Shown: positions 32,464 through 39,629 of the stretch, piece after piece
Position numbering within the stretch: the first letter of the stretch is position 1
Layout of the letters: each line of letters opens with the position of its first letter
Source: Clostridia bacterium
Lineage (GTDB): Bacteria; Bacillota; Clostridia; Christensenellales; Aristaeellaceae
Direction of reading: 5' to 3'
NCBI GenBank assembly: GCA_017552535.1
Contig: JAFZPV010000017.1
Span: 1-40,526, forward strand
DNA length: 40,526 nt
The notes under the pieces: generated by a model
The model's database searches: none
What the model saw: the letters and a program-made list of their open reading frames with translations, nothing else
What the model was told of the DNA's origin: nothing
Made by a program: the position numbers and the translations under genes

Positions 32464-33594
32464 CTATTCAAAGCGCAGTTCGATGCTTTCGTCACCATGG
32501 TAAATGGGTTTAAAGATGTCGCCGTCCTCGTAGGTCACCAACGTTATGCCGAGTGCATCCGGTGTGACGAAAAGCTGCTTGGCGTCAAACTCATAAAGCT
32601 GCGACCAGCGACCGTCCTCCATCTGTTTTGCCTCACCTATCAGTGCGCCGCCGTTGCCGTACCAGTGCTTTTCGTTATCGACAGTGATGTCGAAACTATA
32701 GAGCGGTCCGTTGCCCTTGCCGCTGTCCATAACCGGCTCGTCGGTGATGTAGAGGATGTCGATCAGTGCAGAAGCTGGCGTAAGCAGCGCCCGCTGGATG
32801 CGGATCTCATAGCCGTCGAACACAAAATCGGTCTCGCCCGCCGGGACGCGCAGGAAACTTGTGTCGGTTTCACCTACCTCAAAGCTCAGCTTGAAGGCCT
32901 CAGCAACTTCAAAGCTGCCGCCGCCGACCAGCCGGCCTACATAGTCCTCCCCGTCCTCCCCGGCTTCGCCGAGGGGCGCGAGGGGACTTTCGATGCACCC
33001 GTCCTCCGCGATCTCATAGGGGCCGATTGCCCGCAGGATCGTGAAACTCAGCTCGCAGTCGCGGCTGCTCCCCTCGGGCAGCTCGCCGATGGCGACATTT
33101 TCGGACTGTTTTGCGTCGAGAAAGAATTCCGAGACGTTAGACATCAGCCTGTAGTCCGCACTCTTGCCGCCGAAGGTCGGCCAGTCGGACAGCACGTAAA
33201 GTCCCTCTTCGCCCGTCAGGTTCTCCATCGTCCAGTAAAGCGCGTAGCTTTCCCCGGCCTCGTCATAGATTGCCTCGTTCACGCTCACTCGGACGACGTC
33301 GCCCTCGTAGATCGCCTGCACGGGCTGGATCATCCCGGTGATCTCCTCGTTCGTCCTCCCGTCCTCGCCCGAGAACCAATTGCCCAGATGGCCTGTCACG
33401 GCGGCGAGGGCTGCCGTGCCGATCAGCAGCACACAGAGTGCGGCCACAGCGGCCAGCGTAAGTTTTTTCTTCATGTGTTTTTGTTCCTCCTGTTCAATGC
33501 TTTGCCATATGCGGCTTTGGTGCGCTGCGTCTAAGCGAATTGCGCAAAGGCGGCGATCCATGGCCGTTCTGATCTGCGTTTCTTCAAATTTCAT
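32464..33594 (-). CDS. Membrane-anchored anti-sigma-factor-like protein
   Basis: A 376-residue single-pass protein. Residues 1-42 are a charged cytoplasmic head (TQIRTAMDRRLCAIRL), residues 44-66 a membrane segment, and the rest an acidic, beta-rich extracellular part with no motif I recognise with certainty. The layout and the 11-bp overlap with an ECF sigma gene are what is expected of a cognate regulator of the DUF4179/RsiV-like kind. The head is too short and lacks the His-x3-Cys-x2-Cys zinc motif of ZAS anti-sigma factors. GGAGG lies 9 nt before the ATG. The extracellular domain would sense an envelope signal and hold the sigma factor inactive. Confidence 0.7.
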   Translation of the reverse strand: MKFEETQIRTAMDRRLCAIRLDAAHQSRIWQSIEQEEQKHMKKKLTLAAVAALCVLLIGTAALAAVTGHLGNWFSGEDGRTNEEITGMIQPVQAIYEGDVVRVSVNEAIYDEAGESYALYWTMENLTGEEGLYVLSDWPTFGGKSADYRLMSNVSEFFLDAKQSENVAIGELPEGSSRDCELSFTILRAIGPYEIAEDGCIESPLAPLGEAGEDGEDYVGRLVGGGSFEVAEAFKLSFEVGETDTSFLRVPAGETDFVFDGYEIRIQRALLTPASALIDILYITDEPVMDSGKGNGPLYSFDITVDNEKHWYGNGGALIGEAKQMEDGRWSQLYEFDAKQLFVTPDALGITLVTYEDGDIFKPIYHGDESIELRFE

Positions 33595-34087
33595 CGTACC
33601 ATTCCTCCAGTTCGCGCTTCAGTATCGCCTGCGCCCTGTTCAGCCGTTCATAGGCAGTCGAGCGGGATATGCCCAGCGCCTGCGCCGTTTCTTCCGCTGA
33701 AAGGCCCTGGTACCAGCGCAAAAGTACCGCCTCGCGAAGGCGGGGTCTGAGCTTCATCACGGCTTTGGTCACAGCATCATCCCGCATGTCAAAGGAGACC
33801 TCCAGGTCGCTTAACTGGTCGAGCGACACAGACCGGTCGATGTGCCTGAACCAGGCGCCGCGGCGAATGTCCCTGCAGGTGTTGATCGCAATGCGCATCA
33901 GCCAGGTCCTTTCGCTGCTCTCGCCCCGAAAGCGCCCGAAACCCTTCCAGGCCTTCAGAAAGGTCTCCTGCACCGCGTCCTCAGCCAGGCTCCGATCACC
34001 GAGATACGAATAACACATGCGCAAAAGGCTTTCCCCGTATTGGCTCATCGCCTCCCCGAGCCAGCGTCTGCGCTCATTGTTCTCCAT
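33584..34087 (-). CDS. ECF-type RNA polymerase sigma factor
   Basis: A 167-residue group IV sigma factor. Region 2 spans about residues 10-75 (YGESLLRMCYSYLGDRSLAE, AEDAVQETFLKAW, ERTWLMRIAINTCRDIRR). Region 4 spans about 108-160 (LRPRLREAVLLRWYQGLSAEETAQALG, then ISRSTAYERLNRA). No extra C-terminal domain. GGAGG lies 9 nt upstream of the ATG. It is the first gene of a two-gene unit with the membrane regulator. The regulon cannot be deduced; an envelope stress response is the usual role of such pairs. Confidence 0.92.
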   Translation of the reverse strand: MENNERRRWLGEAMSQYGESLLRMCYSYLGDRSLAEDAVQETFLKAWKGFGRFRGESSERTWLMRIAINTCRDIRRGAWFRHIDRSVSLDQLSDLEVSFDMRDDAVTKAVMKLRPRLREAVLLRWYQGLSAEETAQALGISRSTAYERLNRAQAILKRELEEWYDEI

Positions 34088-34110
34088 CCTCTCCGGCCTC
34101 CTTTCACCTG

Positions 34111-34140
34111 ATTAGACGATAACAAAGGCGGCTTTGTCCG
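34111..34140 (-). promoter_or_regulatory. Tentative promoter and palindrome before the ECF sigma gene
   Basis: On the minus strand CGGACA (34135-34140), 18 bp, TCTAAT (34111-34116) gives a weak sigma-A fit. The same region contains CGTCTA, a sequence used as -10 by several ECF sigma factors, so self-activation is possible. The spacer holds the perfect inverted repeat ACAAAG-N4-CTTTGT (34122-34137), a possible operator. From 34141 to 34258 there is only AT-rich sequence and one short hairpin. Confidence 0.35.
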
Positions 34141-34258
34141 GATTTCACAATATTTATTTTTTGGCACGACCCCGGAGTTTTTCGGGGTTTGCAAGGCGGC
34201 TCATTTTTTACCGGAATACTGGCAAACTGTTTCTTTTGCCTTTTTGCGTTTTGCGCGG

Positions 34259-34288
34259 TTGATTTGTACGGCGGCGATGTGATATAAT
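34259..34288 (+). promoter_or_regulatory. Extended -10 promoter of the nitroreductase operon
   Basis: TTGATT (34259-34264), 18 bp, TATAAT (34283-34288), with TG one base before the -10 (TGATATAAT), so an extended -10. The nitroreductase start is 43 bp downstream. Confidence 0.78.
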
Positions 34289-34331
34289 GATAATAGGATA
34301 ATATGTTTTCAATTTCGGCATGGAGGCTGTT

Positions 34332-34877
34332 ATGAACAACGAAGTACTGAAGGCCATCGCTGACCGGCGTTCCATCCGGGCATACACCGGTCGGCCCGTT
34401 AATGACGAAGAACTGGGCGCGCTCATAAGCGCGGCAACCCAGGCTCCCAGCGCGGTCAACCGTCAGCCCTACCATTTTACTTTTGTGCGCGATAAAGCCG
34501 TTCTGGACGAATTCTGCCAGGCCTGGAGAAACGTGAGCCGGCAGTTGAATCCCGATAATCCGCCCTCGGAGGACTTTAACGTCTTTCGCGGAGCGCCCTG
34601 CGTGTGCTTTATTTTCTGCGATCCTTTGAACAGCTGGTCTTTGGTGGACTCCGGCATCGCCGTAGAGAACCTCGCCCTGGCCGCCCACTCCATGGGGCTG
34701 GGCAGCGTGATCCTGGGCATGCCGAAGATGCTGTTTGAAGCAGCCGGCGAAGCGTGGCTCCAAAAGCTCGACTGCCCCGCAGGCATGCGCTTTTCCGTCG
34801 CCATCGGCATCGGCACCCCCGCTGCCGGCAAGGACGCGCACCCCGTGCGCGAAGGCCTCGTGACGGTCAAAGGATGA
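34332..34877 (+). CDS. Nitroreductase-family flavoprotein
   Basis: An FMN-dependent NAD(P)H oxidoreductase of about 181 residues. The N-terminal flavin-binding segment RRSIRAYTGRPV and the APSAVNRQPYHF stretch are characteristic, as is the AVENLALAAHSMGLGSVILG helix region. The ATG at 34332 has GGAGG 5 nt upstream; an ATG 12 bp earlier lacks one. Physiological substrate is unknown (quinones, flavins or nitro compounds in relatives). It is the first gene of an operon, and its stop codon overlaps the start of the following wall-hydrolase gene. Confidence 0.9.
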   Translation: MNNEVLKAIADRRSIRAYTGRPVNDEELGALISAATQAPSAVNRQPYHFTFVRDKAVLDEFCQAWRNVSRQLNPDNPPSEDFNVFRGAPCVCFIFCDPLNSWSLVDSGIAVENLALAAHSMGLGSVILGMPKMLFEAAGEAWLQKLDCPAGMRFSVAIGIGTPAAGKDAHPVREGLVTVKG

Positions 34878-36715
34878 TGAAGCGGTTCTGGTACATTTTG
34901 TTCGCGCTGCTGCTCACGCTCTGCGCCCTGGCGGACCGGCCCGCGCCCCGTTCGATCTCGCTTTCGCAAAGCAGCATGGAGATCGACCTGGCCGAGGCAA
35001 GCGAGTTCACCCTGGAAGCCAGCGTGTCCCCCGACGGCGCGTCCACCAACTACAAATGGTGGGTGTCGGACAAAAGCGTGCTCAGCGTGGAAGACGGTGT
35101 GGTGACGGCGCTCAAACCCGGCATAGCCAACGTGTACGTTTCCGTGCACGGCTTTTCAGACGTCCGGGCGGTATGCGAGGTCAAGGTGACCGACAGCCGC
35201 GCTCCCGAGCGCCTCATCGTGTACCCCTCCTCCATCTCGGCGGAGCCCTCCAGGGGCGTACAGATCCAGTGCGTAGTGATGCCCCAGGATGCAGGCTGCG
35301 AATTTGAATTTTCGTCCAGCAATCCCTCCGTCGCGTCCGTTTCAGAAACGGGCTATGTGTCCCTGCTCTCCCCTGGCCGCGCCACGATCACGGTGAAGAG
35401 CGCCTATTCCCCTTTGGTCAGCGCTGAGATCCGCGTGACGGCGGAGTACAAAGAGCGCATCCGCAGCATACGCATATCGGAAAGCTCGCTCACGCTGGAA
35501 AAAGGCGACGCCTATGCCCTGAACGTGAACATCCAGCCCGAGAACGGCAGCCGCGCCGTGGTGTTTGAATCCAGCGACGAAAGCGTCGCCAAAGTGGACG
35601 AAAACGGCCTGGTGACCGCGGTGGGCTTCGGTTCTGCCCTGATCAGCGCTGCATCACACCGCGATCCCTCCGTGGCCGCCAGCCTGCCCGTGACCGTGAC
35701 CGACGCCATGCGCCCGGAAACGCTGAGGGCCGAATGCAGCGCGGGGCTGCTTCTGTCGCCGGGAGATTCAGGCGAAATGATTGTGGAGCTGGGGCCTTTG
35801 TCGGCAGACCTTTCCTACACCCTTTCCTCCTCCCGGGAGGATATCGTCAAGCTGGAAGGCAGCACCGTAACCGCCCTGAAGCGGGGCATGTCGGTGATCA
35901 CGGTGCAGAGCGTTTACCGCGAAGACCTGAAGGCAGAGCTTACCGTGATCGTGGAGGACGGCACGAACGTGCTGTTCATGCCCCTTCGCCGCACGGACGA
36001 AAGCGGCATACAGGACAACCTTGCGCACATCGACAGCATCAAAAAATGCGCCCTGCAAGGCTTAAGCGAGCTTCGGGACGCCGGGGAGATCAACGCCGCG
36101 GAATACAGAAAGCGCGTGAAGATCGTGGAGAGCGCCTTCGAGATGTACGCCTTCCCCTGGACGGTGGACCAGACGGTAAAATACTGGGAAGCCGCCAACA
36201 GCGAAAACGGCGCGAAGGATTTTCAGCCCGGCGTGATCTACTACGGGCTTCCTTACACCTCGGGCACCAACCACAACCGCACCTACAACGTGGAGCGCGC
36301 CCTGGAGCAGAAGCGCTACCTGCCCGTGGAGGGCAAAGACTATTACCTTTTGAACCGCAGCGTGGAAGACTACGCCTCCGGCTACGCAGGCAACGACTGT
36401 TCCGCTTTTGTGGCCCAGGCGCTGTGGGGCTACACCATATACAACGGCGATCCGGTCAAAACGGGCACGCTGTACTACGACGAGCGCCTGCGGGCTTTTG
36501 ACGACTATAAGGCCCTGAAGGCCGGAGACCTGCTGGTGCGCCACTCCATACACGTGGTGATGTTCCTGTACTGGGCGGACGAAGATCACACCCAGGCGGT
36601 GTTCATCCAGCAGGGCGGCAGCGAGCCGGCCATCAACACGGTGAACGCCTACGTGCAGGACGTAAGCTATTATACCGATAACTTCTACCGCCTGCGGCGG
36701 CCCCTGTTTGAATAA
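34874..36715 (+). CDS. Secreted protein with four Big2-like Ig domains and a C-terminal NlpC/P60-CHAP-like hydrolase
   Basis: A 613-residue exported protein. The signal peptide is MMKRFWYILFALLLTLCALA. Four Ig-like Big2 repeats follow over about residues 25-370; each carries the S-x-x-x-V-A/L-S-V core (SDKSVLSVEDGVVTALKPG; NPSVASVSETGYVSL; DESVAKVDENGLVTAVGFG; REDIVKLEGSTVTALKRG). After a helical linker, the C-terminal domain has the Cys nucleophile C509 in GNDCSAFVAQALWG and the His pair in RHSIHVVMFLYW (about 557-560), a papain-like arrangement of peptidoglycan peptidases and amidases. Start choice is between ATG 34874 and 34877; both overlap the nitroreductase stop. It likely acts on the cell wall or at the surface. 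Confidence 0.82.
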   Translation: MMKRFWYILFALLLTLCALADRPAPRSISLSQSSMEIDLAEASEFTLEASVSPDGASTNYKWWVSDKSVLSVEDGVVTALKPGIANVYVSVHGFSDVRAVCEVKVTDSRAPERLIVYPSSISAEPSRGVQIQCVVMPQDAGCEFEFSSSNPSVASVSETGYVSLLSPGRATITVKSAYSPLVSAEIRVTAEYKERIRSIRISESSLTLEKGDAYALNVNIQPENGSRAVVFESSDESVAKVDENGLVTAVGFGSALISAASHRDPSVAASLPVTVTDAMRPETLRAECSAGLLLSPGDSGEMIVELGPLSADLSYTLSSSREDIVKLEGSTVTALKRGMSVITVQSVYREDLKAELTVIVEDGTNVLFMPLRRTDESGIQDNLAHIDSIKKCALQGLSELRDAGEINAAEYRKRVKIVESAFEMYAFPWTVDQTVKYWEAANSENGAKDFQPGVIYYGLPYTSGTNHNRTYNVERALEQKRYLPVEGKDYYLLNRSVEDYASGYAGNDCSAFVAQALWGYTIYNGDPVKTGTLYYDERLRAFDDYKALKAGDLLVRHSIHVVMFLYWADEDHTQAVFIQQGGSEPAINTVNAYVQDVSYYTDNFYRLRRPLFE

Positions 36716-36733
36716 AACGCGGAAAGGAAACCC

Positions 36734-37633
36734 ATGATCGACGTATGCCTGCTGGGCACCGGGGGCATGATGCCCCTGCCCGACAGATTTCTGACTTCCC
36801 TGTACGTGCGCACGGACGGACAGGTGCTTCTGATCGACTGCGGAGAGGGCACCCAGACCGCCATCCGCACCGCAGGCCTTCGCTTTAAGCCCATCCGTGC
36901 CCTGCTGCTCACGCACTTTCACGCGGATCACGTAAGCGGTCTTCCGGGCCTGCTGCTGACGCTGGGCAACGAAGACCGCGCCGAGCCGCTGGATATCTAC
37001 GGTCCGGCGGGACTCAAGCGCGTGGTGGCCGCCGCCCGGGTGATCGTGCCAGAGCTGCCCTACGAACTCAACTGCCACGAGCTGGAAGCGGAAGAGGAAA
37101 TCACGTTCGAGGCCGCCGGCCTGACCGTCACGGCCTTTCCCGCGGACCACGGCATGCCCTGCCTCAGCTATGCCCTGGAGCGCAGCCGCCCCGGAAAGTT
37201 CGATCCCGAAAGGGCGAAGGCCCGCGGCGTGCCGCTTGGGCTGTGGAGCCGCTTGCAGAAGGGCGAAAGCGCGGAAGGCTTCAGGCCCGAAGACGTGCTG
37301 GGCCCCGACCGGCGCGGCATCCGGCTACTGTATTCCACCGACACCCTGCCTCTGGAGCGCGTGAAGGCCCTGGGCTTTGACGCTGACCTCATGGTGCTGG
37401 AGGGCATGTTCGGCGATCCTGCGAAAGCCGAGCGGGCCCAGTTCACCCATCACTCCACCATGCAGCAGTCGGCTCTGCTTGCCCGGGACGCCCATGCCAG
37501 GCGGCTGTGGCTCACCCATTATTCCCCCGCCAATCCCCATCCCGAAGAATACGAAGAGGAGATCAAAGCCCTCTTTCCGAACGCCGTGATCTGCCGGGAC
37601 GGGCAGAAACTGACGCTGGAATTCGAAGATTAA
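36734..37633 (+). CDS. rnz: Ribonuclease Z
   Basis: Endonuclease that trims the 3' end of tRNA precursors lacking an encoded CCA. The 299 residues fit the short RNase Z form. The metal-binding motif is H61-F-H63-A-D65-H66, preceded by the characteristic IDCGEGTQ (34-41). Further ligands are in PADHGMPCLSY, LYSTDT and the final LTHYSP. The exosite loop region around PLGLWSRLQKGE is also typical. An AAAGGAAA site lies before the ATG. It follows the Big2 gene by 18 bp and ends at the right flank of repeat copy 2. Confidence 0.93.
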   Translation: MIDVCLLGTGGMMPLPDRFLTSLYVRTDGQVLLIDCGEGTQTAIRTAGLRFKPIRALLLTHFHADHVSGLPGLLLTLGNEDRAEPLDIYGPAGLKRVVAAARVIVPELPYELNCHELEAEEEITFEAAGLTVTAFPADHGMPCLSYALERSRPGKFDPERAKARGVPLGLWSRLQKGESAEGFRPEDVLGPDRRGIRLLYSTDTLPLERVKALGFDADLMVLEGMFGDPAKAERAQFTHHSTMQQSALLARDAHARRLWLTHYSPANPHPEEYEEEIKALFPNAVICRDGQKLTLEFED

Positions 37634-37640
37634 CAGGGCT

Positions 37641-37935
37641 ATTGCATAAGTCAGGAGAATCCACCAGGTGGTTTGGAGGGGTTTACCCTTCCAATTTCAA
37701 TCCGCAGGGCCAGCTTTGCCGGCCCGAGGAGCGATTTTTGCGAAGGTGAGCTTGCCCGCCGAAAGCAAAAATCGCTACATTGCAGTTTTTTCGCCCGGAG
37801 ATTTCCGCAGAAATCTCAGAAAAAACTGTGAACCTGTTGCTGAAGCCGGAAATGATCAGACGTTTCGCATACAGATCAGGCAAAAGGTTTCAAAAACCAA
37901 ACCGCCGGGAATGAAATCCCATTTCATTCCCGGCG
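37641..37935 (-). repeat. Structured intergenic repeat, copy 2 (inverted relative to copy 1)
   Basis: The same element as 32145-32454, read on the minus strand. Stems: A, 37903-37917/37921-37935 (15 bp perfect, loop of 3). B, outer 37783-37791/37820-37828 and inner 37798-37805/37810-37817. C, 37730-37741/37765-37776. D, 37707-37714/37718-37725. E, around 37673-37694. Inner stem B is GAGATTTC/GAAATCTC here and AAAACTC/GAGTTTT in copy 1, with the same TGCG loop and the same CT/CGGGCG internal loop. It lies behind the GH43 gene (26 bp) and converges on rnz. No coding content is apparent. Confidence 0.85.
37903..37935 (-). terminator. Terminator-like hairpin after the GH43 gene (stem A of copy 2)
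   Basis: CGCCGGGAATGAAAT and ATTTCATTCCCGGCG form a perfect 15-bp stem with a 3-nt loop. On the minus strand it is followed by GTTTGGTTTTTG, a better T-tract than in copy 1. Confidence 0.75.
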
Positions 37936-37961
37936 ATGGGCTGCCCTGCAACCCCGTCCCG

Positions 37962-38843
37962 TCATCGTATCACGTTTCCCGTCAGGCGCAGACCGCTTCC
38001 TGCCTCCTCCAGCTCCATGAACGCCGCGCGCTCGTCGGGCGTGCGGTTTGGCATGTGGATGGCCAGGTATCTGCGGCCGTCAAAGCTTTCAAAGATCATG
38101 CCGTGGCCGCCGTCTTTGTCGAACAGCGGCTCTTTGTCCACCGTCCATTCGCCGGAAAGCCTGCCGTTGTCAGAGCGCGCGCAGCCGATGGCGTAGCCGC
38201 CGGGAGACAGCGTGCTCCACAGCATCAAAAGCGTTCCGTCCGAGGTGCGGTACATGTTGGGCCCGTCCGTCACATAGCCTCGGGTGCCGCTGGAGTGATT
38301 CACCGCGCGGCTCCATTTCGCCTGTGAGGCTTTGAACATCAGCTTCGGTTCCCCCGCCGGCGCGCTCAGGTCGTCCGTGAGCGGCATATACAGGATCTCC
38401 CCGTCGCCGATCTGCACCCATTCGTGGCAGAACACGAGATACGGCTTTGAATCCTCCACGTACAAAGTGCCGTCCAGGCATTCCCAGTCCGGGGGCGTGA
38501 GCGCCCTTTCGCTCCAGGGCCGGAAGGGGCCTTCCGGCGAATCCGCCTTGAGCACGGCGGTGCCGCGGCAGACGCCGGGCGCCTTGAAGGACGCAAAGAG
38601 ATAGTATTTGCCCCGGTACGCGTGCATCTCCGGCGCCCAGAAGTTCACCTGGCCCCAGTAGCCCTGCGGCCTGTCGAATACGTTGCCCAGGCACATCCAG
38701 TGCTCAAGGTCCTCGCTTGCGTAGGCGTCAAAGCCCCGGCCTTCGCTTTTCCAAATGTCGTGATCCGTGGACCCGTACAGGTAGTACCTGCCGTTTTCGG
38801 CGTATACGAAGGGGTCCCGGATCTGGATGTCTTTGAGCAGCAT
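37962..38843 (-). CDS. Glycoside hydrolase family 43-like protein
   Basis: A 293-residue five-bladed beta-propeller, probably intracellular since the chosen start has no signal peptide. The catalytic base region is IRDPFVYAENGRYYLYGS (D10) and the second Asp is D124 in ECLDGTLY. The position normally held by the general-acid Glu (EGP) reads TDGPNMY, with D193. Some GH43 branches show this Asp, so activity is uncertain. FWAPEMHAYRGKYYLFAS is also typical. The ATG at 38843 has GGGAGGT 6 nt upstream; the frame extends to 38999 but crosses the promoter. Typical substrates are arabinose- or xylose-containing oligosaccharides. Confidence 0.85.
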   Translation of the reverse strand: MLLKDIQIRDPFVYAENGRYYLYGSTDHDIWKSEGRGFDAYASEDLEHWMCLGNVFDRPQGYWGQVNFWAPEMHAYRGKYYLFASFKAPGVCRGTAVLKADSPEGPFRPWSERALTPPDWECLDGTLYVEDSKPYLVFCHEWVQIGDGEILYMPLTDDLSAPAGEPKLMFKASQAKWSRAVNHSSGTRGYVTDGPNMYRTSDGTLLMLWSTLSPGGYAIGCARSDNGRLSGEWTVDKEPLFDKDGGHGMIFESFDGRRYLAIHMPNRTPDERAAFMELEEAGSGLRLTGNVIR

Positions 38844-38862
38844 ACTGCCACCTCCCGACCAT

Positions 38863-38891
38863 ATTATGCGCCGGAACCGCCCGGAAATCAA
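38863..38891 (-). promoter_or_regulatory. Promoter of the GH43 gene
   Basis: On the minus strand TTGATT (38886-38891), 17 bp, CATAAT (38863-38868). It lies 19 bp before the start codon, so the leader is very short. Confidence 0.65.
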
Positions 38892-38920
38892 GCCTTGAGC
38901 CCAAAAACTTCCGCAAACGG

Positions 38921-38949
38921 TTGCAAGCAGGCCCAGGCTGTGATACAAT
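38921..38949 (+). promoter_or_regulatory. Promoter of the small exported wall-binding protein gene
   Basis: TTGCAA (38921-38926), 17 bp, TACAAT (38944-38949) with an extended -10 (TGATACAAT). The start codon is 24 bp downstream. It diverges from the GH43 promoter. Confidence 0.7.
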
Positions 38950-38973
38950 GAAAACAAAAAAGGAGTCAGGCAT

Positions 38974-39450
38974 ATGTTCAGAAAAACGATCGCGCTCATC
39001 CTGGCGCTTCTTACCCTGGCAGGCGGCTGCCTGTACGCGGAATACGATTACGACGACAAGCTCACGGTGGTGGCGATGCTGGGCGACAGCAGCGACTTCG
39101 TCCAGGCGGTGGAAGATGCCCTGGTGGAGGGCGGCTACCTGAACGAGAAGTACGCCGACGGCTATTTTGACGAGTATACCGAAAAGGCCGTAAAGCGCTT
39201 CCAGCGGGAAAAAGACTATGAGCCGGACGGCGCGCTCACCAAGATCCAGTTCTACTGGCTGAGCCGCACACACTACAACGACTGGTTCGACACCTCCTAC
39301 ATCGTGTACATCACCAACGGCGGAAGCCGCTACCACACCTACACCTGCAGCGCCCTGAAAAACAGCCTGGAGCTGATGCCCATCAGCATCAACGTCGCGG
39401 AAGGCTATGGATACCTCCCCTGCCGCCGCTGCAAGCCCCTGGGATACTGA
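38974..39450 (+). CDS. Small exported protein with peptidoglycan-binding domain and Cys-rich C terminus
   Basis: A 158-residue protein. Its hydrophobic N terminus ends in LTLAGGC, so Cys19 may be lipidated, although the lipobox is not ideal. Residues 42-96 resemble a PG_binding_1 domain (ALVEGGYLNEKYADGYFDEYTEKAVKRFQ). The C-terminal 45 residues carry H121, C125, C150 and C153 (YHTYTC and LPCRRC), an Ada-like or nuclease-tail-like metal site in other proteins. AAGGAG lies 8 nt before the ATG. The protein is expected at the cell surface. Its function is unknown; wall anchoring plus a metal site is what the sequence supports. Confidence 0.75.
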   Translation: MFRKTIALILALLTLAGGCLYAEYDYDDKLTVVAMLGDSSDFVQAVEDALVEGGYLNEKYADGYFDEYTEKAVKRFQREKDYEPDGALTKIQFYWLSRTHYNDWFDTSYIVYITNGGSRYHTYTCSALKNSLELMPISINVAEGYGYLPCRRCKPLGY

Positions 39451-39486
39451 GTCAAACTCCCGCGGAGCTTTCCGCGGGAGTTTGAC
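39451..39486 (+). terminator. Strong hairpin after the small exported protein gene
   Basis: GTCAAACTCCCGCGGA and its exact complement (39471-39486) form a 16-bp perfect stem with loop GCTT, starting at the stop codon. There is no U-run after it apart from the TTTGAC in the stem foot, so termination may be partial. Confidence 0.6.
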
Positions 39487-39501
39487 AAAGAGGAAATTGG
39501 C

Positions 39502-39565
39502 AAAGAGGAAAGAGGAAATGATATGGTTGGGTTCACCCAACAAGCTCATTTCCTCTTTCCTCTTT
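39502..39565. repeat. Long purine-rich hairpin with nested stem
   Basis: A perfect 20-bp stem (39502-39521 with 39546-39565), purine-only on one arm apart from one T, encloses a second hairpin GTTGGGT-TC-ACCCAAC (39526-39541). It lies between the preceding terminator and the metK promoter. It does not end in a T-tract. It could be a DNA-level element or a boundary hairpin. Confidence 0.65.
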
Positions 39566-39608
39566 CCACAATTAACATTCCCTTGCTTTCTCCCCGGCGA
39601 TGTCCGTG

Positions 39609-39614
39609 TATAAT
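39609..39614 (+). promoter_or_regulatory. Likely -10 of the metK promoter
   Basis: A perfect TATAAT lies 16 bp before the riboswitch P1 stem. The -35 is unclear: TTTCTC fits at 16 bp spacing and TTGCTT only at 20 bp. Position relative to the riboswitch supports it. Confidence 0.55.
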
Positions 39615-39629
39615 ATTCCCGATAACATG

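Noticed and set aside
34169-34188. Small hairpin ACCCCG/CGGGGT in the gap before the nitroreductase promoter
   Set aside because: Only 6 bp, no T-tract on either side and no gene ending there.
38844-38999. N-terminal hydrophobic extension of the GH43 protein that would look like a signal peptide
   Set aside because: It crosses the promoter and the divergent gene start; GGGAGGT before 38843 marks the true start.
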